Below the pieces are notes generated by a model that was not told the origin of the DNA, searched no databases, and saw nothing but the letters and a program-made list of their open reading frames with translations. A DNA stretch of 50,673 nt from Flavobacterium filum DSM 17961 (GTDB lineage: Bacteria; Bacteroidota; Bacteroidia; Flavobacteriales; Flavobacteriaceae), in NCBI RefSeq assembly GCF_000425465.1, contig NZ_AUDM01000018.1:1-50673 (forward strand), read 5' to 3'. Positions 1 through 7,965 of this stretch are shown piece after piece; positions within the stretch are counted from its first letter, which is position 1; each line of letters begins with the position of its first letter. The position numbers and the translations under genes are program-made.

Positions 1-1980
1 ACAGTAACGATTAATCCGATTCCAAATGCCGGAAGTAATGGAAGTATCACTTTATGTGAAACGAGTGCCAGTGTAGATTTATTCACACTATTGGGCAACT
101 CACCGGAAACGGGCGGAAGCTGGTCACCACCGTTAGCTAGTGGCACGGGAGTTTTCGACCCAAGCCAAGATGCGGCAGGCACGTATACCTACACCATTAC
201 AGGTACACCACCTTGTGCAGACAGTACAGCGAGTGTAACAGTAACGGTTGATTTAACTCCAAATGCCGGTAATTTCACTGCAAATCAAACCATTTGTAAT
301 ACCATTATTGATTTTGATTTATTTACTTTGTTAGATGGTACCCAACAGTCTGGAGGAACATGGACAAATAATTTAGGTGATGTTATTTCCAATTTAGTTA
401 ACGTTTCAACTTTATCATTAGGTTTAAATACGTTCACATACAATGTTAATAATAATTGTGGAACTGATTCAGAGCAAGTTCAATTGACTATTATTGCTTC
501 ACCAACAATTGCTATTGAAGATATTATAGTATCAACACCAATTTGTGAAGGAAGTGGTGTAACGGTTACACTATTTAATTTAACCGACGGAAGTTATTCC
601 ATAAATTATAATTTATCTGGAAGTAATACAGTTGCCAATCAAAATGTAACATTTAATTCTGTTGATGGTGAAGCAACTTTTGAAATTGATTCTACATTAT
701 TAGTGAATACCGGAACTACGATAGTAACATTTAATTCTATATTAAATACAGTTACAACTTGTCAGAGTAATTTGAGTGGTATTGAAGTTCAATTAGAAGT
801 ATTACCAATTCCTACTCTTCAAACGGTTAATATTCAGATTCAAAATGTGTGTTTTGGGAATAATGTAAGTGTTCAGATTATAAATGCAATCAATTTGCCG
901 AATGGTCAATATCAATTTACGTATTCTATCCCAGGAGCAAATCCGGTTAACAACACTATCGGTAATGTAACGATACAAGATGGGAATGGTCAATTTGAAA
1001 TTCCATCATCCATATTTACAACTGCCGGTCTCTATAATTTTACATTAAATGCTATTAATAATAGCGATTTAGCATGTTCAAACTCAACAGTAAATGTAAC
1101 TGTTCCTTTTGAAATTTTAGCTCAACCAATTATTTCAGAAGCCCAAGTTTCAATAGTTTCAACATGTGTAAATACCGATGCTATTGTCACTATAACAAAT
1201 GCAAGTCAGTTACAAGATGGAAATTATCAATTGACCTATTTGTTAAGTAACGCCAACATCTTTAGTGAAACGATTACTGTAAATTTCACAGGCGGATCGG
1301 CACAATTTACAATTCCCTCTTCAGCGATTACAAATGCTGGGTCAAATACCTTAACTATCAATCAAATATTATCTTCTATTGGAAATATTTGTGGGAATAG
1401 TGGAAATACTTTTGAAGTAATTCAATTTATTATTTCATCTGTTCAAACGCCAGAATTAATTGAAGGCGGAAATATTTTCTGTGAAGATGAAAATCCAACT
1501 GTTTTGAATTTAACAAACGGAATAATTGACAATCAAGAAGTAATTTGGTATGATGCCCCTATAAATGGAACTATTTATTCAGACTCAGCTTTATTACAAA
1601 ACGGAACAACCTATTATGCCGTAGTTAGAAATGAAAACGGTTGTGAAAGTGAAACCCGATTAGCCGTTACAGTAGAGTTAAAAGATTGTACCGAAATCAT
1701 CATTCCTGATGGATTTTCACCAAACAATGATGGTATCAACGATTCATTTGTAATCAAGAATTTACGTGAATTATACCCCAATTTTACATTGGAAATTTTT
1801 AATCGTTACGGAAACATATTATACAAAGGAAATGCAGCTTCATCTGATTGGGATGGAACTTCTGACAAAGGAATTCAAATTGGTGGCAACAAGCTTCCCG
1901 TAGGAGTATATTTCTTCATAATTAATTTTAATGATGGTAATAGAAAACCTTTACAAGGAAGAGTTTACTTAAGTAGATAA
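1..1980 (+). CDS. T9SS-secreted adhesin, gliding-motility-type C-terminus (5' partial)
   Basis: The frame is open from base 1, so the gene starts left of the window; 659 residues are visible. The last ~95 residues, from PDGFSPNNDGIND to the end, are a type B (CHU_C, gliding motility-associated) T9SS sorting domain. Upstream are two ~80-residue units (bases ~1-250 and 251-500), each with an LFTLL-G...GG(S/T)W pattern. Three diverged ~100-residue beta-rich units follow (~510-810, 811-1125, 1126-1450), then an Ig-like unit. Composition is Asn/Thr/Ser-rich with few charges, as in secreted surface proteins. In this family such proteins are exported by T9SS and bound to the cell surface. The PorP/SprF and OmpA genes directly downstream are the usual partners of type B substrates. 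The first ~255 bases look richer in G and C than the rest of the gene. Ligand unknown. Confidence 0.9.
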   Translation, partial: TVTINPIPNAGSNGSITLCETSASVDLFTLLGNSPETGGSWSPPLASGTGVFDPSQDAAGTYTYTITGTPPCADSTASVTVTVDLTPNAGNFTANQTICNTIIDFDLFTLLDGTQQSGGTWTNNLGDVISNLVNVSTLSLGLNTFTYNVNNNCGTDSEQVQLTIIASPTIAIEDIIVSTPICEGSGVTVTLFNLTDGSYSINYNLSGSNTVANQNVTFNSVDGEATFEIDSTLLVNTGTTIVTFNSILNTVTTCQSNLSGIEVQLEVLPIPTLQTVNIQIQNVCFGNNVSVQIINAINLPNGQYQFTYSIPGANPVNNTIGNVTIQDGNGQFEIPSSIFTTAGLYNFTLNAINNSDLACSNSTVNVTVPFEILAQPIISEAQVSIVSTCVNTDAIVTITNASQLQDGNYQLTYLLSNANIFSETITVNFTGGSAQFTIPSSAITNAGSNTLTINQILSSIGNICGNSGNTFEVIQFIISSVQTPELIEGGNIFCEDENPTVLNLTNGIIDNQEVIWYDAPINGTIYSDSALLQNGTTYYAVVRNENGCESETRLAVTVELKDCTEIIIPDGFSPNNDGINDSFVIKNLRELYPNFTLEIFNRYGNILYKGNAASSDWDGTSDKGIQIGGNKLPVGVYFFIINFNDGNRKPLQGRVYLSR

Positions 1981-1990
1981 AATAAAATTT

Positions 1991-2935
1991 ATGATTAAAC
2001 CTTTATCAAAATATTTGTTATTAACTTGGATGGGATTGATTTCGATCCAGAGTTTAGCACAACAAGATCCTCAATATACACAATATATGTATAATATGAG
2101 TGTATTAAATCCTGCCTATGCAACCGATAATCCTGATGTAATCAATTTTGGTGCATTGTATCGGGCTCAATGGGTTGGTTCTGAAGGAGGTCCAACAACG
2201 GGGACGTTTTTCGCTCATTCACCAATAGCTAAAAAAGTAGAAATGGGCCTTTCCATCATACATGATCAAATTGGTGATGTAGTAAAAGAAACCAATGCTT
2301 ATTTTGATTTTGCTTATGTTTTAAAATTGAATGAAAATCAAAAACTATCTTTTGGATTAAAAGCTGGAGCAACATTTTTTAGTACAAATTTTAATGGATT
2401 TGTATATTCTGATGATTTACCAGATCCGGCATTTGCCAATAATTTGAGCAAAATTTTTCCAAATATTGGAGTAGGTACTTTTTATTTTGGAGAAAATTAT
2501 TATTTGGGATTATCTTCTCCCAATTTAATAAAATCAACTCATTTGGAAAGGCAAGATGGGATTATTCGAAATGGAGTAGAGGAAATGCATTTTTTCTTTA
2601 CAGGTGGTTATGTTTTTAATTTGAATGAAAATTTAAAATTCAAACCTGCTTTTATGTCAAAAGCAGTTTCTGGTGCTCCAATGTCTTTTGATGTTACAGG
2701 TAACTTTTTAATTAACAATGTATTCGAAATTGGTGCTGGCTATCGATGGGATGATTCCGTCAGTGGTTTGGTCAATTTTAAAGTATCACCTTCTGTTAGA
2801 ATTGGATATGCTTATGATTATACATTGTCTAATTTAGGGAGGTTCAATTCCGGTAGTCATGAAATAATGATTCTATTCGATTTGAATAAAAAAGGAAGTA
2901 TGAACGGTTATGATAAATCCCCACGATTTTTCTAA
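1991..2935 (+). CDS. PorP/SprF-family T9SS membrane protein
   Basis: 314 residues. A signal peptide ends near SLAQ (residue ~24). It is followed by the family signature QQDPQYTQYMYN...LNPAYA. The rest is a series of amphipathic beta strands ending in an aromatic-rich C-terminus, as expected for an outer-membrane barrel. PorP/SprF proteins are outer-membrane factors needed for secretion or surface attachment of T9SS substrates with type B sorting domains. The gene starts 10 bp after the adhesin stop and 11 bp before the OmpA gene, so the three form one operon. This copy probably serves the adjacent adhesin specifically; that is an inference from synteny. Confidence 0.93.
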   Translation: MIKPLSKYLLLTWMGLISIQSLAQQDPQYTQYMYNMSVLNPAYATDNPDVINFGALYRAQWVGSEGGPTTGTFFAHSPIAKKVEMGLSIIHDQIGDVVKETNAYFDFAYVLKLNENQKLSFGLKAGATFFSTNFNGFVYSDDLPDPAFANNLSKIFPNIGVGTFYFGENYYLGLSSPNLIKSTHLERQDGIIRNGVEEMHFFFTGGYVFNLNENLKFKPAFMSKAVSGAPMSFDVTGNFLINNVFEIGAGYRWDDSVSGLVNFKVSPSVRIGYAYDYTLSNLGRFNSGSHEIMILFDLNKKGSMNGYDKSPRFF

Positions 2936-2946
2936 AAGGTCTTAAA

Positions 2947-4824
2947 ATGAAGAACAAAAAAATACTATTTTTCTTTTTGGTTTGTTGTCAACTACTTTTG
3001 GCACAAAAGCCTACGATTAAAAAAGCAAATCAACTTTTTGCAAATAAAGCATATATTGAAGCAGCAAAAATGTATGAGGTATTTAAAGGAAAACAACAAA
3101 AAGAAGTTTTACAAAATTTAGGAGATTGTTATTATTATAATGCTCAAATGCAATTTGCAGCGGATAACTATGGTAATCTGTTTTTTAAGTACAAAGACAG
3201 TATCCAACCTGAATATTATTTTAGATATGCAAATGCATTAAAAGGCATAGAAGATTATGAACGTGGTGATAAAATTATGGGTGAGTATTTGAAATATTCA
3301 GTTGACACCAAAAAATTCAAAGAGCATCTTAATAATATTGTGCCACACAAATACAAAGTCAATCAAATGACCAAAAGTAGCGTTACCGGTGATTTTGGAA
3401 TATCTTTCTTTGGTGAAAAAGTGGTTTTTGCTTCTCTTCGAAATGCTCAAAGCCCACTATATAAATGGAATGAAAAACCCTATCTTGATTTGTATGAAGC
3501 CACTGTTTCAAAGGATGGAATTCTTGAAAATATCAAACCATTTTCTGAACAGATCAACACTAAAACACATGAAAGTAATGCTGTTTTTACAAAAGATGGA
3601 AAAACCATGTATTTCAGTAGAACGAATGATAAACAAGTACAAGTTGGGGAAGAAAAATTTGCTTCCGTAAAATTATATAGAGCAGAATGGGTCAATAACG
3701 AATGGACAAATGTATATGAACTTCCTTTTTCAAGTGATCAATTTTCTACTCAGCATCCTGCACTTAGTCCAGATGAAAAAGTATTATATTTTTCAAGTGA
3801 TCGACCAGAATCTTTGGGGTCGTTTGATATTTTTTATGTCGATATTTTAGAAGATGGAGGATATTCTGAACCTCAAAATTTGGGTGATAATATCAATACA
3901 AAACATAGAGAACAGTTTCCTTTTTTAACAGAAGAGGGTACACTATATTTTGCATCAGATGGTCTTCAGGGATTAGGAGGTCTTGATATTTTTATGGCTA
4001 GAGTATATAATAATGTTTTTGGAAAGCCAATCAATTTAGGAGAAACCATTAATACCGGAATGGACGATTTTGCCTATGTTTTAAAACCGGGTGAAGAATT
4101 AGGATATTTTGCATCTAATAGAAAAGGTACTGATAATTTATATTCTTTTATACGAGAAGAAAATGAACGTAAATTTATTGTAGAAGGTGAAGTACGCGAT
4201 AAAATCACAAAAGATTTATTACCCGGAACTTCTGTTACACTTTATGACATGGATAATAAACTTATCGGACAATTAATTGTAGGAGAGAATGCGGATTATG
4301 CTTTTAACACAGAACCCAATACTAAGTATAGAATTGTTGCCGATAGAGATTTTTATGCTTCCAAAGAAGAAATTTTTGAAACTAAAGATGATGGTAGAGT
4401 TCGTTTTACAATAGAATTAGAAATTGAATCATACGATGATGCAGAGGAAATTATTGTAACCAAAGAAGATGGATTAGTATACATCCAATTGGAAAATATA
4501 TACTTTGATTTAAACAAATGGGATATTAAAGAAGAAGCAGCCCGAACATTAGATGTTTTGGTAGCCATCATGAAAAAATATCCTCGAATGGAAATTGAAT
4601 TAGGAGCACATACCGATTCTCGTGCATCCGATGCTTATAATTTACGATTGTCACATGATAGGGCAGGTGCAGCACTTGAATATTTAGTTGCAAATGGAAT
4701 CAGCAGAAACCGTATGCGTTCTAAAGGTTATGGTGAGCGAGTACCATTAATCAAATGTGGTGATAATTGTTCTGAAGTTGAACACTCTATCAACCGCCGC
4801 TGTGAATTTATTATCTTGAAATAA
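2947..4824 (+). CDS. OmpA-family protein with TPR and PD40 repeats (PorE-like)
   Basis: 625 residues with a signal peptide (cleavage near LLLAQ, residue ~20). The order of domains is TPR-like helices at ~25-130, PD40/WD40-like blades at ~190-410 (SPDEKVLYFSSDRP, EGTLYFASDGLQG), a carboxypeptidase-regulatory-like beta domain at ~415-490 and a C-terminal OmpA peptidoglycan-binding domain at ~505-620 (IYFDLNKWDI, GAHTDSR, RSKGYGE). Family knowledge: this architecture matches PorE, which links T9SS outer-membrane parts to peptidoglycan. The gene is last of the adhesin operon. Its TAA (4822-4824) directly abuts the stop of the convergent pentapeptide gene, leaving no spacer. Confidence 0.92.
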   Translation: MKNKKILFFFLVCCQLLLAQKPTIKKANQLFANKAYIEAAKMYEVFKGKQQKEVLQNLGDCYYYNAQMQFAADNYGNLFFKYKDSIQPEYYFRYANALKGIEDYERGDKIMGEYLKYSVDTKKFKEHLNNIVPHKYKVNQMTKSSVTGDFGISFFGEKVVFASLRNAQSPLYKWNEKPYLDLYEATVSKDGILENIKPFSEQINTKTHESNAVFTKDGKTMYFSRTNDKQVQVGEEKFASVKLYRAEWVNNEWTNVYELPFSSDQFSTQHPALSPDEKVLYFSSDRPESLGSFDIFYVDILEDGGYSEPQNLGDNINTKHREQFPFLTEEGTLYFASDGLQGLGGLDIFMARVYNNVFGKPINLGETINTGMDDFAYVLKPGEELGYFASNRKGTDNLYSFIREENERKFIVEGEVRDKITKDLLPGTSVTLYDMDNKLIGQLIVGENADYAFNTEPNTKYRIVADRDFYASKEEIFETKDDGRVRFTIELEIESYDDAEEIIVTKEDGLVYIQLENIYFDLNKWDIKEEAARTLDVLVAIMKKYPRMEIELGAHTDSRASDAYNLRLSHDRAGAALEYLVANGISRNRMRSKGYGERVPLIKCGDNCSEVEHSINRRCEFIILK

Positions 4825-5397
4825 TTATTTGATAATTAAATCATATTTTGAGAGCAATCCTTTTAAGCCTTCCGCTGAAAAGATTGCTCTTTTCATTTTG
4901 TTTTTTTCAGGGTCAATTACAAATTCATAACTGGTATAAAAGTCTGCTTTTTGTAGGTTTGAATCCATAAAAACTGCTCTTCTCAAATTGCAATTATCAA
5001 ATAAGGCTTCGCTCAAATCCGTATTCATAAAATCAATAGCAATCATACTACAATTGATAAATTGAATTTTTTTAAGTTTCAAATTATAGAATTGAGCATA
5101 GTCTAATAAACAATCTGTAAAGTTAAAACTGTATATAACTTGATCCGTCATCGCAAAATTGACTGAAGTAAAATTACATTTTGTAAATTGTACATCTCTT
5201 AACGAAACATAATTGATTTTAGTCTCCTTGAAATTACAGCCAAAAAAAGAACATTCTACAAACATCACTCCGGTAAAATCACAAGCTGAAAAATCACAAT
5301 CGTAAAAAGTACATTGTTCAAATTCATGGTAGCGAACGGAATCTTTTTCAAAAATTTGGTTGTGGAAAGTTTTGTCAAATTGATAATCAGAAGGCAT
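4825..5397 (-). CDS. Pentapeptide-repeat protein
   Basis: 190 residues without a signal peptide or membrane helix. From residue ~25 to ~165 the sequence follows the A(D/N)LXX-like five-residue period with central F/L and many Cys (for example CDFSACDF, CSFFGCNF, LSEALFDNCNLRRAVF). This predicts a right-handed quadrilateral beta-helix. Some family members protect DNA gyrase by mimicking DNA; most are uncharacterised, and nothing here points to a target. It is convergent with the OmpA gene with 0 bp between the stops. The ATG at 5397 is the only in-frame start before the repeat begins. Confidence 0.9.
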   Translation of the reverse strand: MPSDYQFDKTFHNQIFEKDSVRYHEFEQCTFYDCDFSACDFTGVMFVECSFFGCNFKETKINYVSLRDVQFTKCNFTSVNFAMTDQVIYSFNFTDCLLDYAQFYNLKLKKIQFINCSMIAIDFMNTDLSEALFDNCNLRRAVFMDSNLQKADFYTSYEFVIDPEKNKMKRAIFSAEGLKGLLSKYDLIIK

Positions 5398-5452
5398 AAT
5401 TTCTTTTTTGTCAAAAGTAAAACTTCCTTTTGAATTGAAGAGTATTAAAACA

Positions 5453-5477
5453 AAAAACCCGATAAAATCGGGTTTTT
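5453..5477 (-). terminator. Rho-independent terminator (bidirectional shape)
   Basis: A perfect 11-bp stem, AAAAACCCGAT / ATCGGGTTTTT, with a 3-nt loop. The A and T runs on both flanks allow it to work in both directions. It lies downstream of the tRNA remnant on the minus strand and upstream of the pentapeptide gene, so it would insulate that gene from tRNA transcription. Confidence 0.85.
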
Positions 5478-5488
5478 AATTGATTTTT

Positions 5489-5505
5489 GTGACCTAGACT
5501 GGATT
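5489..5505 (-). pseudogene. tRNA-Arg 3'-end remnant
   Basis: These 17 bases match 5604-5620, the 3' end of the intact tRNA-Arg (last part of the T-arm, acceptor 3' strand and discriminator), with one mismatch (16/17). Nothing resembling the rest of a tRNA can be seen next to it. Like the intact gene, it is followed on the minus strand by a terminator (5453-5477). This looks like a decayed second copy of a tRNA-terminator unit or the scar of a past recombination. Confidence 0.6.
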
Positions 5506-5552
5506 TTGCAAGCAACATCCAACAAAGCTCCGCCTTGAAAATAGTAAAAACA

Positions 5553-5583
5553 AAAAAACGCTCAAGCAAGCTTGGCGTTTTTT
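5553..5583 (-). terminator. Terminator of tRNA-Arg
   Basis: Outer stem AAAAAACGC / GCGTTTTTT, a one-base bulge (5562), inner stem CAAG / CTTG and a CAAG loop. It starts 22 bp after the tRNA 3' end on the minus strand and supplies the T-run expected for intrinsic termination. Confidence 0.85.
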
Positions 5584-5604
5584 CTTTTTTTTACTATTTA
5601 TTCG

Positions 5605-5678
5605 TGACCTCGACTGGATTCAAACCAGTAACCTTCTGAGCCGTAATCAGATGCGCTATTCAGTTGCGCCACGAGGCC
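5605..5678 (-). tRNA. tRNA-Arg (anticodon ACG)
   Basis: A 74-nt cloverleaf reads on the minus strand. The acceptor stem pairs GGCCTCG with CGAGGTC (one G-U pair) and the discriminator base is A. The anticodon stem is TCTGA/TCAGA with loop TTACGGC, giving anticodon ACG (complement at 5642-5644). The T-arm carries GGTTTGAATCC. The terminal CCA is not encoded. It has its own promoter (5691-5721) and terminator (5553-5583). Confidence 0.95.
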
Positions 5679-5690
5679 TTAATGCGGGTG

Positions 5691-5721
5691 CAAATATAGG
5701 TATTTTTATGTAACTTGCAAA
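5691..5721 (-). promoter_or_regulatory. Promoter of tRNA-Arg, Bacteroidetes consensus
   Basis: On the minus strand a -33 TTTG (5718-5721) is followed after exactly 19 nt by -7 TATATTTG (5691-5698). This matches the TTTG-N19-TAnnTTTG consensus of the Bacteroidetes primary sigma factor. Transcription would start near 5685, about 7 nt before the mature tRNA 5' end. Confidence 0.85.
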
Positions 5722-5748
5722 TCAAAATTTAATTTAAAATCACTTTTT

Positions 5749-6258
5749 ATGGCATTAGAAAAATATATTAGAATTGTCAATGATTTCCCAAAGGAAGGGA
5801 TTGTTTTTAAGGATATTACTCCCTTATTATTAAATCCGGAGGGTCGAAAAGAATGCTTATCACTACTACTTTCATCGTTAAAGGATAAAAAAATTGATAA
5901 AGTTATTGGCGTTGAAAGTCGTGGATTCTTCTTTGGGATGTTATTAGCGGAAGTGTTGCAAGTGGGCTTTATTCCCGTAAGGAAACCAAAAAAATTACCT
6001 TTTACAACTATTTCTGCTTCTTATGATTTGGAATATGGTACCGATGCTTTAGAAATTCATGTAGATGCCATTAAACCCGGTGATAAAGTTTTAATTCATG
6101 ATGATGTATTAGCAACCGGTGGAACTGCCAAAGCCGTTTGTGAATTAGTAGAACAATTGGGTGGTGAAATTGTTCAATTGAATTTTTTAATGGAAATACC
6201 GTTCTTAAAAGGGAGAGAAAAAATTATTAACTATGAAATTTTTGCAGCAATGAAATAA
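5749..6258 (+). CDS. apt: Adenine phosphoribosyltransferase
   Basis: 169 residues, the usual length. The enzyme makes AMP from adenine and PRPP (cytosolic purine salvage). The N-terminal motif NDFPKEGIVFKDITPLL is typical of Apt. The PRPP-binding loop is VLIHDDVLATGGTAKA (~112-127). The VIGVESRGF segment (~52-60) contributes to the purine and pyrophosphate site. The gene is monocistronic and divergent from tRNA-Arg. It is convergent with the 49-residue gene, whose stop codon begins at the next base. Confidence 0.96.
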   Translation: MALEKYIRIVNDFPKEGIVFKDITPLLLNPEGRKECLSLLLSSLKDKKIDKVIGVESRGFFFGMLLAEVLQVGFIPVRKPKKLPFTTISASYDLEYGTDALEIHVDAIKPGDKVLIHDDVLATGGTAKAVCELVEQLGGEIVQLNFLMEIPFLKGREKIINYEIFAAMK

Positions 6259-6408
6259 CTATTTATTTTCATCCAAAGCTTTTGAGGTAACATAATATCG
6301 CCAACCTATAATAGCCATTTGCCATTTTTTGGCTTTGGCTAAATCCAGTCGTTGTTTGGTAAAACTGGGGAGAAGTAGTTTATTGAGTTTGGCTAAAAGT
6401 GTAAACAT
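6259..6408 (-). CDS. Small basic conserved-looking protein (49 aa)
   Basis: A short complete frame on the minus strand: ATG at 6408-6406, TAG at 6261-6259, 49 codons, too short for most ORF cut-offs. The product begins MFTLLAKLNKLLLPSFTKQR, is rich in Lys, Leu and aromatics (KKWQMAIIGWRYYV) and ends LDENK. From memory, similar short proteins occur in Flavobacterium genomes, sometimes named SsrA-binding protein, but there is no SmpB fold here and I do not endorse that name. The gene ends exactly against the apt stop and starts 18 bp downstream of the MFS gene, so it could be cotranscribed with it. Function unknown. Confidence 0.75.
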   Translation of the reverse strand: MFTLLAKLNKLLLPSFTKQRLDLAKAKKWQMAIIGWRYYVTSKALDENK

Positions 6409-6426
6409 TTGGCAAATATAATTTAT

Positions 6427-7635
6427 TTACTCTTGCTTTACCATTTTTATCACCCAAATCGAACACAAAACCGCAACCATTCCACAAGTTCCCATTACCA
6501 ACCAATTCACTTGATAACCATAAACTGCAATAAGTTGCATACCCATTTTGGAACTCACAATATGAGCCAAACTAAACGTCATCGTGTATAACGCCATATA
6601 TCTGCCTTCATGTCCTCTTGGAGCTCGACTTAATGCAAAAGAGTTAGAAAAAGGAAAAGCAAACATTTCTCCAAAAGTCAAAAACAAAATGTTGATTACT
6701 AAAATTCCGGCCCAAACATTGATAAGCAGAGCATAAAATCCTAATGCCATGCACAAAGAACCCAATAGTACAATTTTCATTTTATTGACTTTGTTTCGTT
6801 CAAAGTAGCTCACAATCGGCATTTCTAATAGAAAAACCAGAAAACCATTCAAAGTCATTAACAACCCGATTTCAAACTCTGTTAAACCGTATTGCTCATT
6901 GTTATACAAGGGAAGAGTAGTAAACAATTGAAAGAAAATCATACCCGTCACAAAACTCACAAACAAAAACACCCAAAACGGACGATCTTTGAAAACTGAT
7001 CTTCTTGGCTCTTCAAAAGTATCAATGTGTTCAACAATTGGTTTTTTCTTTTCTTTTACCAAAAGCCAAAAAATGGAAATCGCTAAAATACAGGTTCCGC
7101 CATCTACATAAAATAAGCCTGCATACCCCATATTCATAATGATTAAACCTCCCAAAGCCGGACCGGCAGCAAAACCTAAATTTACGGCCAATCGTACTAG
7201 GGTTAAAGCTCTGGTTCGGTTTTCAGGTTTGGCATAAGCACCTAATGACACAAACATGGCCGGTCGAAACATGTCGGCAATAATCATCACAAAAAACCAG
7301 GCAATACAAAGTGTTGAAAACTCAGTAATAAAAGGAAAGATAAACAGCAATAAACCAGTGCTCATCAAACTGAAAATCATGACTTTGTAAAAACCAATCT
7401 TATCTGCTAACTTTCCGCCAACCCATGAACCTATCATCGAACCTGAACCAAAGCAAACCATTATCCAACCCACTTGTTGGTAACTGAATTCTAAATCTTC
7501 TTTCAAGTATTTGGATAGAAAAGGTAACACCATTGTACCGGCACGATTAATGAAGGTGATAATCGTCAGAATCCAAATTTCTCTCGTAAAACCACGAAAA
7601 TTATTGATGTATCTCGAAAAAGCAGTTGTGAGCAT
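6427..7635 (-). CDS. MFS transporter
   Basis: 402 residues with about 12 hydrophobic helices. The MFS motif A-like loop after helix 2 is GGKLADKIGFYKVM. It resembles drug/metabolite:H+ antiporters such as the MdtH/YfcJ-like group; the substrate cannot be told. A longer reading from TTG at 7671 is possible, but a consensus -7 element (7655-7662) lies inside that extension. The ATG at 7635 (MLTTAFSRYINNF) is therefore the better start. The 49-aa gene follows 18 bp downstream. Confidence 0.88.
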   Translation of the reverse strand: MLTTAFSRYINNFRGFTREIWILTIITFINRAGTMVLPFLSKYLKEDLEFSYQQVGWIMVCFGSGSMIGSWVGGKLADKIGFYKVMIFSLMSTGLLLFIFPFITEFSTLCIAWFFVMIIADMFRPAMFVSLGAYAKPENRTRALTLVRLAVNLGFAAGPALGGLIIMNMGYAGLFYVDGGTCILAISIFWLLVKEKKKPIVEHIDTFEEPRRSVFKDRPFWVFLFVSFVTGMIFFQLFTTLPLYNNEQYGLTEFEIGLLMTLNGFLVFLLEMPIVSYFERNKVNKMKIVLLGSLCMALGFYALLINVWAGILVINILFLTFGEMFAFPFSNSFALSRAPRGHEGRYMALYTMTFSLAHIVSSKMGMQLIAVYGYQVNWLVMGTCGMVAVLCSIWVIKMVKQE

Positions 7636-7654
7636 TTGTAAAAGTTGACAGCCA

Positions 7655-7662
7655 CAAAGGTA
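7655..7662 (-). promoter_or_regulatory. -7 promoter element of the MFS gene
   Basis: TACCTTTG on the minus strand fits TAnnTTTG exactly, with its 3' end 19 bp before the ATG at 7635. No clear TTTG is seen at -33. It supports the shorter MFS start. Confidence 0.5.
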
Positions 7663-7715
7663 CAAAGTCAAGTGAGTAATTGATATAATTTTAGTGTCAT
7701 TACTAAATTATTTTC

Positions 7716-7875
7716 AGAAGCTATTCCGGCTATTCGTTCCAAGCTTTTTTGTTCACTCCTTTTTTTGTAAAAAACACAAAGAGCTCCCTCTGGTCGCTTT
7801 TCTATTTTAACAAAAAATAGTTGTGTCCTGCAAAAGGCTTTCTCCCGAAGCTTCGGGACTATCCGGGCTAGGATA
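7716..7875. repeat. Gene-free spacer with palindromic intergenic repeat
   Basis: The 330-bp gap between the divergent MFS and GH13 genes has no plausible coding frame. It holds a perfect 16-bp palindrome TCCCGAAGCTTCGGGA (7843-7858) followed by CTATCCGGGCTA. Near 7723-7748 the related words GAAGCTATTCCGGCTATTCG and CCAAGCTTTTTT occur. The higher GC and palindromy stand out from the AT-rich flanks. This looks like a dispersed flavobacterial intergenic repeat; that view is from general familiarity, not a search. Confidence 0.55.
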
Positions 7876-7965
7876 TTGTGCTAAAAAGAAAAATTCTTTT
7901 CAATGCTAAATTCAAACGGTTCTTTTTAAGTATATTTAAACTTTCAAAATTCAAACTCACAACAC

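Noticed and set aside
5489..5620. att sites bounding a mobile element at tRNA-Arg
   Set aside because: The two 17-bp copies are only about 115 bp apart and enclose just a terminator, so no element is present now.
6409..6591. Plus-strand 60-codon frame over the MFS 3' end
   Set aside because: It lies opposite the MFS coding sequence, with composition of a shadow frame.
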